DNA of 64,000 nt from Terriglobia bacterium (GCA_021324365.1 JAJPJE010000042.1:1-64000); one strand, 5' to 3'. Positions 28,701-37,961 are shown, numbered from the stretch's first letter. The notes: generated by a model from the letters alone, not told the origin. Made by a program: numbers and translations.

Positions 28701-29106
28701 CGACCTCGCCTACGGAGGCGTCTGTGGTGCGAAGCAACTCGCTGGACGCGTTGACACTGACCCCTTCCTTCACAGCGCCCACACTCATCGTGATATCGAG
28801 CGCGATCTTCTGCCCGACTTCCAGCCGTACCGGTTGCGTGCCGCTCGCGAAGCCAGTCGCCTCTGTTCGCACCTCGTAGTCGTCGGGCAAAAGCGCCGCA
28901 GCTTCGAAAATACCCTCCTGGTTCGTGACTACCTGCCGCACGGTGCCAGTCGATTTCGCAGTGAGCCTCACCGTGGCACCAGCGATCGGCAGATGTTGAG
29001 GATCGCTCACCACCCCGCTAATCAGGCCGAAGTTACTTTGAGCGAATACTGCACCGGGAACGATGACGCATAGCAAGAGCACCGCGACCACGACTGCTTT
29101 ATGCAT
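25723..29106 (-). CDS. TonB-dependent receptor, Oar-like with carboxypeptidase-regulatory N-terminal domain
   Basis: 1127 aa. Signal peptide (VVVAVLLLCVIVPGAVFA), then a carboxypeptidase-regulatory-like beta-sandwich (GLISGVVSDPQHLPIAGATVRLTAKSTG), a plug domain (VVESRSIRELPLNGRMLIDLVL...GQRSAVVIGGARPNANFFLLDG) and a long outer-membrane barrel ending MTPGRELQMSARLSF. This Oar/TBDT type is expanded in Acidobacteriota and is thought to import oligosaccharides or other bulky substrates, or to bind surface ligands. The start at 29106 gives the signal peptide directly; the frame stays open to 29196. No substrate-specific neighbour is evident. Confidence 0.9.
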   Translation of the reverse strand: MHKAVVVAVLLLCVIVPGAVFAQSNFGLISGVVSDPQHLPIAGATVRLTAKSTGTVRQVVTNQEGIFEAAALLPDDYEVRTEATGFASGTQPVRLEVGQKIALDITMSVGAVKEGVSVNASSELLRTTDASVGEVVESRSIRELPLNGRMLIDLVLTVPGAHVGFGAQTGGTNPLYWRPGQRSAVVIGGARPNANFFLLDGVTNTDPTFNTQNFSPSPDAVKEFQVETSSYTAEMGGAGGGQINIVTHSGSNQFHGTAYEFLRNGAMDASTFASMGNNHLVQNNFGAAFGGPLVGKKTFFFVNYEGLRLAQSDAQILTVPTPAEIQGNFSNSGVKIYDPTSAVPNPNYDPSKPVGPNNYPYTRTEFSNNQIPQNRINPQMEAFLMQYIPMPNMMSMSGGPDSNNYLDIRNETHYQDQGTVRIDHDFSNGDSIFGRYSISSEHGFSPSGGMTSTTENLPGFGADFDNRSQQAVISWNHLMNAKVNSASIAVSRLSMDHTSQNNGVNDIVGALGITGIGFGGPNAWGAPWFAVQGYTGIGDTFAATPMHAWDTMYELRDTLSWQHGRHGLKFGGDYQWYTWPMWGFFQNRGYYQFTNGYTTQYGFNDGSGSALASLLLSLPTVKQRQAGIPQMNLFNWGTDWFAEDSWHATSTLTINFGLRYEYSNPLYDKDNTNTNIAFNIGVPSVFVGGQNGYPRGLMYANTHNFAPRLGIAKNLPGAGLVLHASYGIFFTPVDLNTWCNQRHNVPYVFPETQQADNFTPPAALYNSGLNFGTPVLGTGPLPATTVSFTAFDPHAPAQYIQQWDTSVQKAVGSSTSVEIGYLGARGYHLQRAHLINNALPGPGPLGPRRPYKTLTFVPDTTLQPSSTQAIIQSDTFPVSTINLLENTARSWYDAGYVNVRQRYSRGLSFLANYTFAKNLTDAPDFRSPMDESAIPQNNNDLNAEKGPGCDVRHRLALSLVYDIPGFERSALLRGLTKNWNLASVYQVQSGMPFTISVFGDTANSGTVLGENPIRANYTGQPTFGPGTHTAQEWFNPAAFVTPPAYTFGDVGRNSVYGPGLQTMDLALSRIFSLTEKTQFQIRAEAFNALNHTNLGTPNRYVNEPQFGTITMAMTPGRELQMSARLSF

Positions 29107-29237
29107 ATTGTCGATTACCCCAAGCGAGCAGAGTTGCAGGATTGAATGTTGAACAGAGTCAGCCCTGCGGCGGTGTGGATCAATAGTGCAAAACAACTAG
29201 TCATGGCGATTGGCGGCAGAGTAAAGCCAGCGTAGGG

Positions 29238-29274
29238 CCCTGGCTCGCGGCCTCTCTTTGGTCGCGAACCAGGG
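29238..29274. terminator. Stem-loop downstream of the aminotransferase
   Basis: CCCTGG (29238-29243) pairs with CCAGGG (29269-29274) and CGCG (29246-29249) with CGCG (29263-29266). It lies between the aminotransferase stop and the TonB receptor start, both on the minus strand. There is no clear T-run, so it could be a weak terminator or processing site. Confidence 0.4.
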
Positions 29275-29312
29275 ATGTGGAAATGGAATGCCTAAAGCGA
29301 AATGCGAACGAT

Positions 29313-30710
29313 CTAGCTTCCTTGTGGCTGACCGATGGAATACGGATCGGCTATAGACTTACCACCCTCCGCATTGCGGATGCACTCTTCGAGGATGTCC
29401 AGAGCAACGTCGGCCTGTTCTTTGGTGAGAATCAGCGGAGGGCAGAGGCGAATGGTGTTAGGTCCTGCGCCAAGCACGAGCAGTCCTTTATAGAACGCCG
29501 TCTCAACGATGGTGTCGCGAAGTTCGCCGCCCGGAGTGCGCTGCTGCTTGTCGGCCACGATTTCGATGCCGATCATCAGACCGCGCCCGCGCACGTCACC
29601 AACCAACGGCACGGTGCTTGGCCACTGGTTCAGGCGCTTCATCATGTGATCGCCGACTTCACGTGCGTTCTCGAGACCTTCACGTTCCAGCACGTCCAAA
29701 GTAGCCAGTGAAGCTGCAATCGCGACAGGATTGCCGCCAAATGTGGAGGCATGCGAGCCGGGAATCCAGTCCATGATCTCAGCGCGGGACATCATGATGC
29801 CCAGCGGCATGCCCGAGCCGATACCCTTTGCGCAGCAGAGAATGTCTGGCTCTACTCCGGTGTGCTGAACCGCCCACCACTTGCCGGTACGCGCAACCCC
29901 AGATTGGACTTCGTCGACAACCAGCAGAATGCCGTGACGATCACAAATGCGGCGCAACTCCTGCATGAATACAGTGGGTGCGACCACGTATCCGCCCTCG
30001 CCCTGAATTGGTTCGACAAAAATCGCAGCGACTTCTTCCGGGGGAAGTGTGGTCTTAAACACTTTGTCTTCGATGAAGCGCGCGCATTCGTAGGCAAATG
30101 CCTCGGCGTTCCGCGGTGCAACTCCCGCGCGATAGACGTCGGGATAGCGCACGTGGGTAACGCCGGGAACCAGCGGAGCGAAACGGCGCTTCTGCTGCGG
30201 CTTGGATGCGGTCAGAGAAAGCGATCCCATGGTACGGCCGTGGAAGGCGCCATAAAACGCAATAATGTTCTGCCGCCGTGTGTGATAACGCGCCAGCTTC
30301 ATCGCGGCTTCAATTGCTTCGGTACCGGAGTTGCCGTAGTAAACCCGGTGCGGGCCTTTCATCGGAGCGATCTTCGAAAGCCGCTCTGCCAGGGTCACCA
30401 TGTTCTCATAGTAGAAATCAGTGCCCGACATGTGAATGAGTCGGCCGGCTTGTTCCTGGATAGCCTTCACGACTTCGGGATGACAATGTCCGGTGGAGCA
30501 CACCGCGATCCCGGCAGCAAAGTCCATGAACTGATTGCAATCGACGTCTTCGACCATGATGCCGCGGCCGGTTTTCGCCACCATGGGATAGGAGCGTGTA
30601 TACGAGGGCGAAATGTATTTCTTATCGCCTTCCAGCACCCGGCGCGCATTTGGTCCGGGCAGTTCTGTGCGGATGATGGGACCCACGTGGGTCAATGTAT
30701 TGGTTGCCAT
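29313..30710 (-). CDS. Class III PLP aminotransferase (acetylornithine/4-aminobutyrate type)
   Basis: 465 aa. Fold-type I, class III signatures are present: YGNSGTEAIEAAMKLARYHT, FYGAFHGRTMGSLSLTASKP, FVEPIQGEGGYVVAP, LLVVDEVQSGVARTGKWWA and the PLP lysine in CCAKGIGSGMPLG. Length and the GHCHPEVVKAIQEQ segment fit the broad omega-aminotransferase group; exact substrate (ornithine, GABA, lysine or another omega-amine) cannot be fixed. ATG 30710 follows GGAGATC; an upstream in-frame start exists at 30737. No arginine or GABA genes are adjacent. Confidence 0.88.
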   Translation of the reverse strand: MATNTLTHVGPIIRTELPGPNARRVLEGDKKYISPSYTRSYPMVAKTGRGIMVEDVDCNQFMDFAAGIAVCSTGHCHPEVVKAIQEQAGRLIHMSGTDFYYENMVTLAERLSKIAPMKGPHRVYYGNSGTEAIEAAMKLARYHTRRQNIIAFYGAFHGRTMGSLSLTASKPQQKRRFAPLVPGVTHVRYPDVYRAGVAPRNAEAFAYECARFIEDKVFKTTLPPEEVAAIFVEPIQGEGGYVVAPTVFMQELRRICDRHGILLVVDEVQSGVARTGKWWAVQHTGVEPDILCCAKGIGSGMPLGIMMSRAEIMDWIPGSHASTFGGNPVAIAASLATLDVLEREGLENAREVGDHMMKRLNQWPSTVPLVGDVRGRGLMIGIEIVADKQQRTPGGELRDTIVETAFYKGLLVLGAGPNTIRLCPPLILTKEQADVALDILEECIRNAEGGKSIADPYSIGQPQGS

Positions 30711-31042
30711 TATGATCTCCGTTCTTTCGCTGAGCACGCGTATGCGTGAAGGACGTCAAAGTGCTTGATTGAGCAGGAAAATCAGCGGGTAGACCGGAAT
30801 TAGTCGCAGCCGAACAGGAATGGGCGCGCGTTGCAGGGCAGCAGGTTCAGACCAACGCGGGGATAGCTGAGGCGGAGACGAAGGGTACACTTAGGCGCCG
30901 CGTTCAACTCAGCCTGGAATATGACGGTGAGGCGCATCTTCAACTCCAAGCCGATTATAGCCCTGTTTGATTCGGACGATAACCCCTGCAAGTGCCTGGA
31001 ACGGCACATTGGTTTGTGATCGCCGGTTACTTCACTGCCGTT
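30711..31042. other. Intergenic region without a supported gene
   Basis: About 330 bp between the aminotransferase start and the DUF3079 stop. A minus-strand frame (30800-31009) and a plus-strand frame from 30967 lack ribosome sites and family features. The aminotransferase promoter should lie at the left end. Confidence 0.35.
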
Positions 31043-31231
31043 CTATTTGCCTGAATTCTCCGGCGCGGGGCGATTTTCGGCCCAATCGAGCCAGTCTTCT
31101 CCAAATAGCTCAATGGGATGCAGTGTACGGATCGTTCCATTTCCGCAGGCCAGAGATTCCGCCGGGCAGAACTTATCGCATCCCCAGCAAATGCGGTCGG
31201 GATTTTTCGGAAGTAGAGGTATTTTGGCCAT
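31043..31231 (-). CDS. DUF3079 small cysteine-rich protein
   Basis: 62 aa. The sequence MAKIPLLPKNPDRICWGCDK, followed by FCPAESLACGNGTIRTLHPIELFGEDW, matches the DUF3079 family, with the conserved CWGCDKFCPAESLACGNG block and the HP-ELFGEDW end. The three or four cysteines suggest metal or redox binding. Function unknown. It is a lone gene. Confidence 0.85.
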   Translation of the reverse strand: MAKIPLLPKNPDRICWGCDKFCPAESLACGNGTIRTLHPIELFGEDWLDWAENRPAPENSGK

Positions 31232-31423
31232 TGCTTTTGTTCCACTAAAGCGTGCGCCGAGGCCGAAACGGCTGCAATGACTTTAGTCTCACCCCTCACT
31301 CCAAATACCTTTGGGGAGACTTCCTGGGTTGTTGTAATGTTGGGAGCAGTTCTTGCATTTCATACGTGAGTAGCCGGCTGCACGGGATGGGTTTCTGGAG
31401 ATTGCGCCGGACAGGACCAAACG

Positions 31424-31603
31424 ATGCCTCTTTACGAATACCAATGTGGCGCCTGCGGTGAGAGCTTTGAGATGCTGCGTTCGATAAAAGACGCAGATGA
31501 CCGCCTGGAATGCCCAAAATGCCATTCAGACCGCGTTCAGCGCAAGCTTTCGACGTTCTCATCCGGTGGATGCGGGGGATCCGGGGCGCGCGGATTTACT
31601 TGA
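31424..31603 (+). CDS. FmdB-type zinc ribbon protein
   Basis: 59 aa: MPLYEYQCGACGESFEMLRS, IKDADDRLECPKCHSDRVQR, then KLSTFSSGGCGGSGARGFT. The PLYEYxCxxCGxxFE start, the second CPKC pair and the Gly/Cys-rich tail are the FmdB/CxxC-CxxC regulatory family pattern, with one zinc bound by two CxxC knuckles. It is described as a putative regulatory protein; true function unknown. Confidence 0.88.
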   Translation: MPLYEYQCGACGESFEMLRSIKDADDRLECPKCHSDRVQRKLSTFSSGGCGGSGARGFT

Positions 31604-31643
31604 GCGCGATAACGATCGGCCGGTCGGCCGCAAATTCAGCATA

Positions 31644-32027
31644 CTAGTCTGCCCGGCAATCGCACGGTCGAAGCGAGGCAGGCAACAACGAGCAGACAAG
31701 ATTCTTGAGGTGCAAGAAACTCAGAATTTGTACGGCTCTCACCGCTCCTACAGAGTCGCGACAGTTTAAATTCTCTGCATCACCGCGCCGATTTGGCGGC
31801 GCATTAGAAATTAAGGCTCCCGATCGGGTAAGGCTCCGCAATATGCTGGCGCCGACAGAATCGATTACCGAAAGATCGCCCAGATCGAAAATTGCTTTGC
31901 GTCCTCTCAGAGAGCCGCAAACGCGATTCCATTGCCGCATTAATTCCGGTACTTCCTGGCCGGTAAACTCGCCTTCCAGACGAATCTTAACGGAATAAGG
32001 CTCATCGAAAAGAAGTACGCGCAACAT
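31644..32027 (-). CDS. STAS-like domain protein
   Basis: About 127 aa. Residues 1-75 have an anti-anti-sigma-like pattern: SVKIRLEGEFTG, then KAIFDLGDLSVIDSVGASILRSLTRSGA, with Ser in IDSVG at the position phosphorylated in SpoIIAA-type proteins. The last ~50 residues (NRRGDAENLNCRDSVGAV...) do not look like STAS and may be a family-specific tail or the result of a frame change. GAGG precedes ATG 32027 by 5 nt. A role in partner switching is inference. Confidence 0.55.
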   Translation of the reverse strand: MLRVLLFDEPYSVKIRLEGEFTGQEVPELMRQWNRVCGSLRGRKAIFDLGDLSVIDSVGASILRSLTRSGALISNAPPNRRGDAENLNCRDSVGAVRAVQILSFLHLKNLVCSLLPASLRPCDCRAD

Positions 32028-32181
32028 CGGCACCTCTGTAACGTAAATGCATAAGCCTTAAAATTAGTTACAGAAATTTCAAAGTTTCGCATCCAAGAGA
32101 GTTCATTTGCGTTTGCGGAGATTCCAGTTGCCCAGTCCGGGTAAGGGTTGTTAGCCTCAGATTTTGCACGGGAGGTGGGGA

Positions 32182-33267
32182 ATGAAGGCTACTGCACTGT
32201 TACACGATCTTGGCCAAAGCATTTGGCTCGACAACATCACGCGCGACCTGCTGAACAGCGGTACTCTTAAGCGCTATATCGATGAATTATGCGTCACCGG
32301 GCTGACTTCGAATCCGACAATTTTCGACCAGGCAATCAAGAAGAGCAGCGCATATGACGATTCCATCCGCGAAAAGCTGGCGAAGGGTGAAGCGGGCGAG
32401 CAACTCTTCTTTGACGTTGCGCTCGAGGACATCACGCGCGCGGCGGATTTATTCCGGCACGTCTGGGAGCAAACCAACGGAGTCGACGGTTATGTCTCGC
32501 TGGAAGTCTCACCGCTGCTGGCTTATGACACCAAGAGCACACTCGCAGCGGCGAAGGAGCTGCATCGCCGTGCCGGACGGCTGAACCTTTTCATCAAAAT
32601 TCCAGGCACCAAAGAAGGCCTTCCAGCAATCGAGGAATGCATCTTTGCGGGAGTGCCGATCAACGTTACGCTGCTATTCGATCGCGAGCAGTATGTGGCG
32701 GCCGCGGATGCATTCATGCGCGGCGTAGAGCGGCGCATCGAGGCGGGACTCAACCCGAAAGTCGCTTCGGTTGCGTCGGTCTTCATAAGCCGCTGGGATG
32801 TTGCGGTGACGAACAAGGTTCCGGAGCAATTGAAGAACAAGTTAGGCATTGCCGTGGCTGGGAGAATTTACCAGGCATATCGAGAACTGCTGCTCTCCGC
32901 ACGTTGGCAGCGCGCCATGAACTTCGGTGCGATTCCGCAGAGACTCTTATGGGCCAGCACCGGAACGAAGGATCCCTCGGCTTCGGAAACACTCTATGTT
33001 GACGCACTGGCTTCTCCGTTCTCTGTCAACACCATGCCGGAAAACACCCTGAATGCGCTAGCTAAGAAAGACAAGATCGGCACGCCGATGTCCGTCGATG
33101 GCAGTGCTGCCGAGAGCATGCTCAAGCAGTATGCGCAGGCTGGCATCGACACTGATGCGCTCGCAGCGCAATTGCAGGATGAAGGCGCCAAGTCGTTTGC
33201 GAAATCGTGGAACGAATTGATGGGCGTAATCTCGTCGAAGAGCGCTGTACTGGAAGCGGCAAGATAG
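32182..33267 (+). CDS. tal: Transaldolase
   Basis: 361 aa. Pentose phosphate pathway: transfers a dihydroxyacetone unit from sedoheptulose-7-phosphate. Family blocks are [41 protein letters not shown], the Schiff-base lysine in [27 protein letters not shown] and [13 protein letters not shown]. The length fits the long bacterial transaldolase class. ATG 32182 follows GGAGGTGGGG, overriding an upstream start at 32164. pgi begins 11 bp after it. In some bacteria these two are fused as one polypeptide. Confidence 0.95.
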   Translation: MKATALLHDLGQSIWLDNITRDLLNSGTLKRYIDELCVTGLTSNPTIFDQAIKKSSAYDDSIREKLAKGEAGEQLFFDVALEDITRAADLFRHVWEQTNGVDGYVSLEVSPLLAYDTKSTLAAAKELHRRAGRLNLFIKIPGTKEGLPAIEECIFAGVPINVTLLFDREQYVAAADAFMRGVERRIEAGLNPKVASVASVFISRWDVAVTNKVPEQLKNKLGIAVAGRIYQAYRELLLSARWQRAMNFGAIPQRLLWASTGTKDPSASETLYVDALASPFSVNTMPENTLNALAKKDKIGTPMSVDGSAAESMLKQYAQAGIDTDALAAQLQDEGAKSFAKSWNELMGVISSKSAVLEAAR

Positions 33268-33277
33268 AGGAGCAGAA

Positions 33278-34939
33278 ATGTCGGCAGTAACGGCTGCGAA
33301 GCGCTTCAGAACGAAGGCGCCTTCCAATTCGGCAGAATGGCGGGCGTTGAAAGATCATTATAAGAAGATGGAAGTCGTCCACTTGCGCGAGTTATTTGCG
33401 GAAGACCCGAAACGGGGAGAGCGATTTTCGCTTCAAGCGGTTGGCCTGTTTCTGGACTATTCAAAAAACCGCATTACAGATGAAACTCTCAATCTGCTGT
33501 TCAAACTGGCTGAGGCGTCGCGAGTCCGCGAGCGCATCGAGGCCATGTTTACCGGCCAGAAGATCAATGTCACTGAAAAACGAGCAGTGTTGCACATTGC
33601 GCTGCGCGCGCCTCGCGGTGAGCAGATTTTCGTAGATGGAACGGACGTGGTTCCGGAAGTGCACGCGGTGCTCGATAAGATGGCGGCTTTCGCCAACCGC
33701 ATTCGCAGCGGCGACTGGAAGGGGCACACCGGCAAGCGCATTAAGAATGTCGTGAACGTCGGCATTGGCGGGTCCGATCTCGGTCCAGTGATGGCCTATG
33801 AGGCGCTGAAGTTTTACAGCGAACGATCAATGCAATTTCGCTTCGTGTCCAACGTGGATGGAACCGATTTCGCCGAAGCGGTGCACGACCTCGATCCGAC
33901 GGAAACGCTGTTCATCATCTCGTCGAAGACCTTTACCACGCTGGAAACCATGACCAATGCGCACACCGCGCGTGAGTGGCTGCTGCATGGGTTAGGTGGT
34001 GATGAGAGCTCAGTGGCGAAGCACTTCGTTGCGGTGTCGACGAATTCGGCGGAGGTATCGAAATTCGGCATCGACACGGCAAACATGTTCGAGTTCTGGG
34101 ACTGGGTCGGTGGACGCTATTCCATGGATTCGGCGATCGGCCTCTCGACGATGCTAGCGATTGGTCCAGATAATTTTCGCGAAATGCTGGATGGTTTTCA
34201 CGAGATGGACGTGCATTTCCGGACTGCCTCGTTCGAAAAGAACCTGCCGGTCCTGATGGCGGTGCTGTCCATCTGGTACAACGATTTTTTCGGAGCGCAG
34301 ACGGTTGCAGTGCTTCCCTACGAACAGTATCTGAAGCGTTTTCCCGCATACCTGCAACAACTTACGATGGAGAGCAATGGAAAATCCGTTACGCTTAATG
34401 GTAAGCCGGTGAAGCATGATACGGGCCCAATCTACTGGGGCGAACCGGGCACCAACGGCCAGCATTCTTTTTATCAGCTTATCCATCAAGGCACTCGCCT
34501 GATACCTTGCGACTTCATCGGGTTCGGCAAATCGCTGAATCCTCTCGGGCGCCATCATGATTTGCTGATGGCGAATATTTGCGCCCAGACGGAAGCACTA
34601 GCCTTTGGCAAGACTGCCGAACAGGTAAAAGGCGAGGGAACGCCAGATTGGCTGGTGCCGCATCGGATTTTTGAGGGCAACCGGCCATCGAACACCATTA
34701 TGGCAGAGAAGCTCACGCCAAGGGTGCTGGGCAAGTTGGTTGCGCTCTACGAGCATAGCGTGTTCGTGCAAGGCGCGATCTGGAACATTAACTCGTTCGA
34801 CCAGTGGGGAGTGGAACTCGGCAAAGTACTGGCGCAGCGAATCATTCCCGAACTCGAGAGCAAGGACGAACCCGCGCTGCATCACGACAGTTCGACCAAC
34901 AATGTGATCCGCGAATACCGCAAGCTGAAGGCGAATTAG
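33278..34939 (+). CDS. pgi: Glucose-6-phosphate isomerase
   Basis: 553 aa, interconverts glucose-6-phosphate and fructose-6-phosphate in the cytosol. PGI signatures: [63 protein letters not shown], and the C-terminal block [15 protein letters not shown]. The base-catalyst Glu/His region lies in MESNGKSV and [16 protein letters not shown]. Length is that of the large (E. coli-like) form. GAGGAG lies 6 nt upstream of the ATG. Co-transcribed with tal (11 bp) and probably gnd (37 bp). Confidence 0.96.
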   Translation: MSAVTAAKRFRTKAPSNSAEWRALKDHYKKMEVVHLRELFAEDPKRGERFSLQAVGLFLDYSKNRITDETLNLLFKLAEASRVRERIEAMFTGQKINVTEKRAVLHIALRAPRGEQIFVDGTDVVPEVHAVLDKMAAFANRIRSGDWKGHTGKRIKNVVNVGIGGSDLGPVMAYEALKFYSERSMQFRFVSNVDGTDFAEAVHDLDPTETLFIISSKTFTTLETMTNAHTAREWLLHGLGGDESSVAKHFVAVSTNSAEVSKFGIDTANMFEFWDWVGGRYSMDSAIGLSTMLAIGPDNFREMLDGFHEMDVHFRTASFEKNLPVLMAVLSIWYNDFFGAQTVAVLPYEQYLKRFPAYLQQLTMESNGKSVTLNGKPVKHDTGPIYWGEPGTNGQHSFYQLIHQGTRLIPCDFIGFGKSLNPLGRHHDLLMANICAQTEALAFGKTAEQVKGEGTPDWLVPHRIFEGNRPSNTIMAEKLTPRVLGKLVALYEHSVFVQGAIWNINSFDQWGVELGKVLAQRIIPELESKDEPALHHDSSTNNVIREYRKLKAN

Positions 34940-34976
34940 CGGTCCGCACGCAGAAATATTCTGAAAGGATTTCTAC

Positions 34977-35996
34977 ATGCAGCTTGGAATGGTAGGCCTG
35001 GGACGTATGGGCGCGAATATGGTTCGCCGCCTGATGCGGGCAGGACAGGAATGCGTGGTATTTGATCGCTCGTCGGAGGCAGTGAACGATCTCGTGAAAG
35101 AAAAGGCAATTGGGACTTCTTCCCTTGCCGACATGGTGAAGAAGATGAAAGCGCCGCGAGCGATCTGGCTGATGGTCCCAGCCGCGGTAGTCGATCAGAC
35201 GATCGTCAGCATCGTTCCGAGTCTCCAGCCGGGCGACATCCTGATTGATGGCGGAAATTCCTATTACATCGACGACATTCGCCGTGCAAAAGAGCTTGCG
35301 GCGAAGAAGATTCACTACGTCGATGTGGGCACCAGCGGTGGTGTCTGGGGCCTAGAGCGCGGTTACTGCATGATGATCGGCGGCGAGAACGATGTCATAA
35401 AACATCTCGATCCGATATTTGCGGCTCTGGCACCGGGACGTGGCGACATTCCACGCACGCCGGGACGCGAGAAATTGGGCGGCACTGCTGAGCAGGGATA
35501 TCTGCACTGCGGGCCGAACGGAGCTGGCCACTTCGTGAAGATGGTCCATAACGGCATCGAATATGGAATTATGGCTGCATACGCCGAAGGACTAGGAGTG
35601 CTGAAGTCAGCGAACGTTGGCAAGCATCAGCACGAAGCGGATGCTGAGACCACTCCATTGCGCGATCCCGAACACTATCAATACGACTTCAATCTCGCTG
35701 ATGTAACCGAAGTCTGGCGCCGTGGCAGTGTCATCGCATCGTGGCTGCTCGATCTAACTGCCAGTGCATTGGCGCAAGATCCAGAACTCGCTAGATTCGC
35801 CGGCCGTGTTTCAGATTCTGGAGAGGGTCGCTGGACAATCAAGGCAGCCATCGACGAAGCCGTTCCGGCGCACGTTCTCACAGCTGCACTTTACGAGCGC
35901 TTCAGTTCCCGCGGCGAAGCTGATTATGCGAACAAGATTCTGTCGGCAATGCGTTATGCTTTTGGCGGCCATCTTGAGAAGGCAGCCGGCAAATAG
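34977..35996 (+). CDS. gnd: 6-phosphogluconate dehydrogenase, decarboxylating (short form)
   Basis: 339 aa, the YqeC/GndA-type short form rather than the ~470-aa enzyme. N-terminal Rossmann motif [29 protein letters not shown], the [13 protein letters not shown] segment, the substrate block [24 protein letters not shown], and the catalytic Lys in [15 protein letters not shown]. An acidic/neutral residue after the second strand (VVFDRS) favours NAD over NADP, as known for short forms; this is inference. It ends in a stem-loop that spans its stop codon, with pgl just downstream. Confidence 0.93.
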   Translation: MQLGMVGLGRMGANMVRRLMRAGQECVVFDRSSEAVNDLVKEKAIGTSSLADMVKKMKAPRAIWLMVPAAVVDQTIVSIVPSLQPGDILIDGGNSYYIDDIRRAKELAAKKIHYVDVGTSGGVWGLERGYCMMIGGENDVIKHLDPIFAALAPGRGDIPRTPGREKLGGTAEQGYLHCGPNGAGHFVKMVHNGIEYGIMAAYAEGLGVLKSANVGKHQHEADAETTPLRDPEHYQYDFNLADVTEVWRRGSVIASWLLDLTASALAQDPELARFAGRVSDSGEGRWTIKAAIDEAVPAHVLTAALYERFSSRGEADYANKILSAMRYAFGGHLEKAAGK

Positions 35997-36011
35997 AACC
36001 CAGTTGCCGGC
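35985..36011 (+). promoter_or_regulatory. Stem-loop spanning the gnd stop codon, ahead of pgl
   Basis: GCCGGCAA (35985-35992) pairs perfectly with TTGCCGGC (36004-36011) around an 11-nt loop that includes the gnd TAG. It ends 5 nt before the proposed pgl start and has no T-run. It may limit pgl ribosome access or mark an mRNA processing site. Confidence 0.4.
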
Positions 36012-36016
36012 GTGAG

Positions 36017-36712
36017 TTGACCAGCGTGGACCTCGAAGTACTCAATGATGCCGACGCAGTAGCTAAACGCGGTGCGGGACTGATTGCTGCTGCAGCGCGG
36101 GAGGCGATCGCCACGCGCGGACGCTTTCTAGCGGCATTCAGCGGTGGCCGGGCACCTTGGGTAATGCTGCGAGAGCTGGCAAAGCAGCATCTCCCATGGG
36201 ATCAAATCCACATTTTCCAGATCGACGAGCGTGTCGCGCCTGATGGCGATCCCGAACGCAACCTTACGCACCTTCGCGAGACACTTCTAAACCACGCACC
36301 CATTCCGGCACAAAACGTTCATCCTATGCCAGTAGAAGAAGCCGACCTAGAAGGCGCGGCGGCGCAGTATGCGCTGACTCTTCAGAAGATCGGTGGAATA
36401 CCTCCAGTGCTCGATCTCGCTCACCTCGGCATGGGTCCCGACGGCCATACAGCGTCGCTGATCCCAGGTGACCCGGTGCTTGATGTGACGGATCGCGATG
36501 TGGCGGATACGGGCGTTTATCAGGGTCGAAGGCGGCTTACTCTGACCTACCCGATGCTCAACCGGTCTCGACATATTCTGTGGCTGATCACCGGAGCCGA
36601 CAAAGAGCCGATGTTGAAGCGAATCCTGTCGCGCGATCTTTCCATTCCCGCCGGAAGAGTTCACCAGGAGCAGGCAATTGTTCTCACCGACAAAGCCGCC
36701 GCCGGTTCCTGA
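36017..36712 (+). CDS. pgl: 6-phosphogluconolactonase
   Basis: 231 aa of the DevB/Pgl type. Hydrolyses 6-phosphogluconolactone. Visible are FLAAFSGGRAPWVML (the phosphate-binding SGG), IHIFQIDERVAPDGDPERN and LAHLGMGPDGHTASLIPG, the three hallmark blocks. The start is uncertain: TTG 36017 or GTG 36026; neither has a clear ribosome site, and the stem-loop just upstream suggests coupling to gnd. It would connect zwf to gnd or to the Entner-Doudoroff route, but zwf is not in the window. Confidence 0.9.
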   Translation: MTSVDLEVLNDADAVAKRGAGLIAAAAREAIATRGRFLAAFSGGRAPWVMLRELAKQHLPWDQIHIFQIDERVAPDGDPERNLTHLRETLLNHAPIPAQNVHPMPVEEADLEGAAAQYALTLQKIGGIPPVLDLAHLGMGPDGHTASLIPGDPVLDVTDRDVADTGVYQGRRRLTLTYPMLNRSRHILWLITGADKEPMLKRILSRDLSIPAGRVHQEQAIVLTDKAAAGS

Positions 36713-36866
36713 TTCCAGCTTGCTTGCAGCTTGCCCGCCAACTTCGGATAGAAACAACGCGCCGAACTTGGAACTGAGATTTGCAACTTACGGAATCGCG
36801 CGTCGCCGTTTATCATGACAGATTGCGAACGGCCTAGATTAGAGAAACGTTTCTTTAGAGGACTTC

Positions 36867-37961
36867 ATGCCCCTTTCGATCAAGCCTTGTGAACAGTGTC
36901 GTTGGGATCTGGTGAGTCTGGGAGAAGTGATGCTGCGCTTCGATCCCGGAGACCGGCGCATTGCGACTGCACGGCTCTTTGAAGTTTCGGAGGGCGGCGG
37001 AGAATATAACGTAGCCCGAGGGTTGAAGCGTTGCTTTGGATTGCGGACCGCGATCGTGACCGCCTTTGCCGACAATCCGGTTGGGCGGTTGCTCGAAGAT
37101 CTGATTTACCAGGGCGGCGTCGATCAGTCGCTTGTGCGCTGGGTGCCGTATGACGGCGTGGGACGGACAGTGCGCAATGGGCTGAATTTTACGGAACGCG
37201 GCTTCGGTGTGCGTGCAGCCCTGGGGTGCTCCGATCGCGGCCATACGGCGGTTTCGCAGCTGAAGTCGGGTGAGATCGATTGGGATGAAGTGTTCGGGAA
37301 ACACGGAGCGCGATGGTTTCACACCGGCGGCATCTTTTGCGCGCTATCGGAGACAACGCCCGATGTCGCGCTGGAAGCGATGAAGACCGCGCGGAAACAT
37401 GGCACCGTCGTATCGTACGACCTGAATTACCGCGAGTCCTTGTGGAAGGGAGTCGGTGGACCGAAGCGGGCACAGGAAGTGAATCGAAGACTCGCTCCGT
37501 TTGTTGATGTCATGCTCGGCAATGAAGAGGACTTCTCGGCCGCTCTGGGATTTGAAGTGAGCGGGCTCGATGAGCACATCTCCAACATCGAAACCGAAGC
37601 GTTTAGGGCGATGATTCGGAAGGTGACAGCGGAATTTCCATTCAAGGTAGTTGCGACCACGCTGAGAAAAGCGAAAACAGCGACGCGGAACGACTGGGGA
37701 GCCATCTGCTGGGAGGATCGATTGTTTTACGAGGCGAAGATGCGCGAAGATCTGGACATATTCGATCGTGTCGGCGGTGGAGATTCATTTGCATCGGGAC
37801 TGATTTACGGCTTTCTGGAACAGAAAGGGGCGCAGTGGGCTGTAGAGTGCGGGGCGGCACACGGAGCGCTCGCGATGACCACACCTGGCGACACGACGAT
37901 GGCTACTCTCAAGGAAGTACTGCACGTCATGAAAGGTGCAGGCGCACGGATCGCAAGATAG
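36867..37961 (+). CDS. PfkB-family sugar kinase, probably 2-keto-3-deoxygluconate kinase
   Basis: 364 aa. PfkB signatures are seen: an N-terminal LGEVMLRFDPGD, the GGGEYNVARGLKR motif, and a C-terminal DRVGGGDSFASGLIYGFL anion-hole/base motif. The adjacent KDPG aldolase gene 15 bp downstream makes 2-keto-3-deoxygluconate the best substrate guess (KdgK), feeding the lower Entner-Doudoroff pathway. A different aldose or ketose substrate cannot be excluded. AGAGGA precedes the ATG. Confidence 0.82.
   Translation: MPLSIKPCEQCRWDLVSLGEVMLRFDPGDRRIATARLFEVSEGGGEYNVARGLKRCFGLRTAIVTAFADNPVGRLLEDLIYQGGVDQSLVRWVPYDGVGRTVRNGLNFTERGFGVRAALGCSDRGHTAVSQLKSGEIDWDEVFGKHGARWFHTGGIFCALSETTPDVALEAMKTARKHGTVVSYDLNYRESLWKGVGGPKRAQEVNRRLAPFVDVMLGNEEDFSAALGFEVSGLDEHISNIETEAFRAMIRKVTAEFPFKVVATTLRKAKTATRNDWGAICWEDRLFYEAKMREDLDIFDRVGGGDSFASGLIYGFLEQKGAQWAVECGAAHGALAMTTPGDTTMATLKEVLHVMKGAGARIAR

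Noticed and set aside
29751-30749. A 332-aa plus-strand ORF.
   Set aside because: Antisense to the aminotransferase; no family features.
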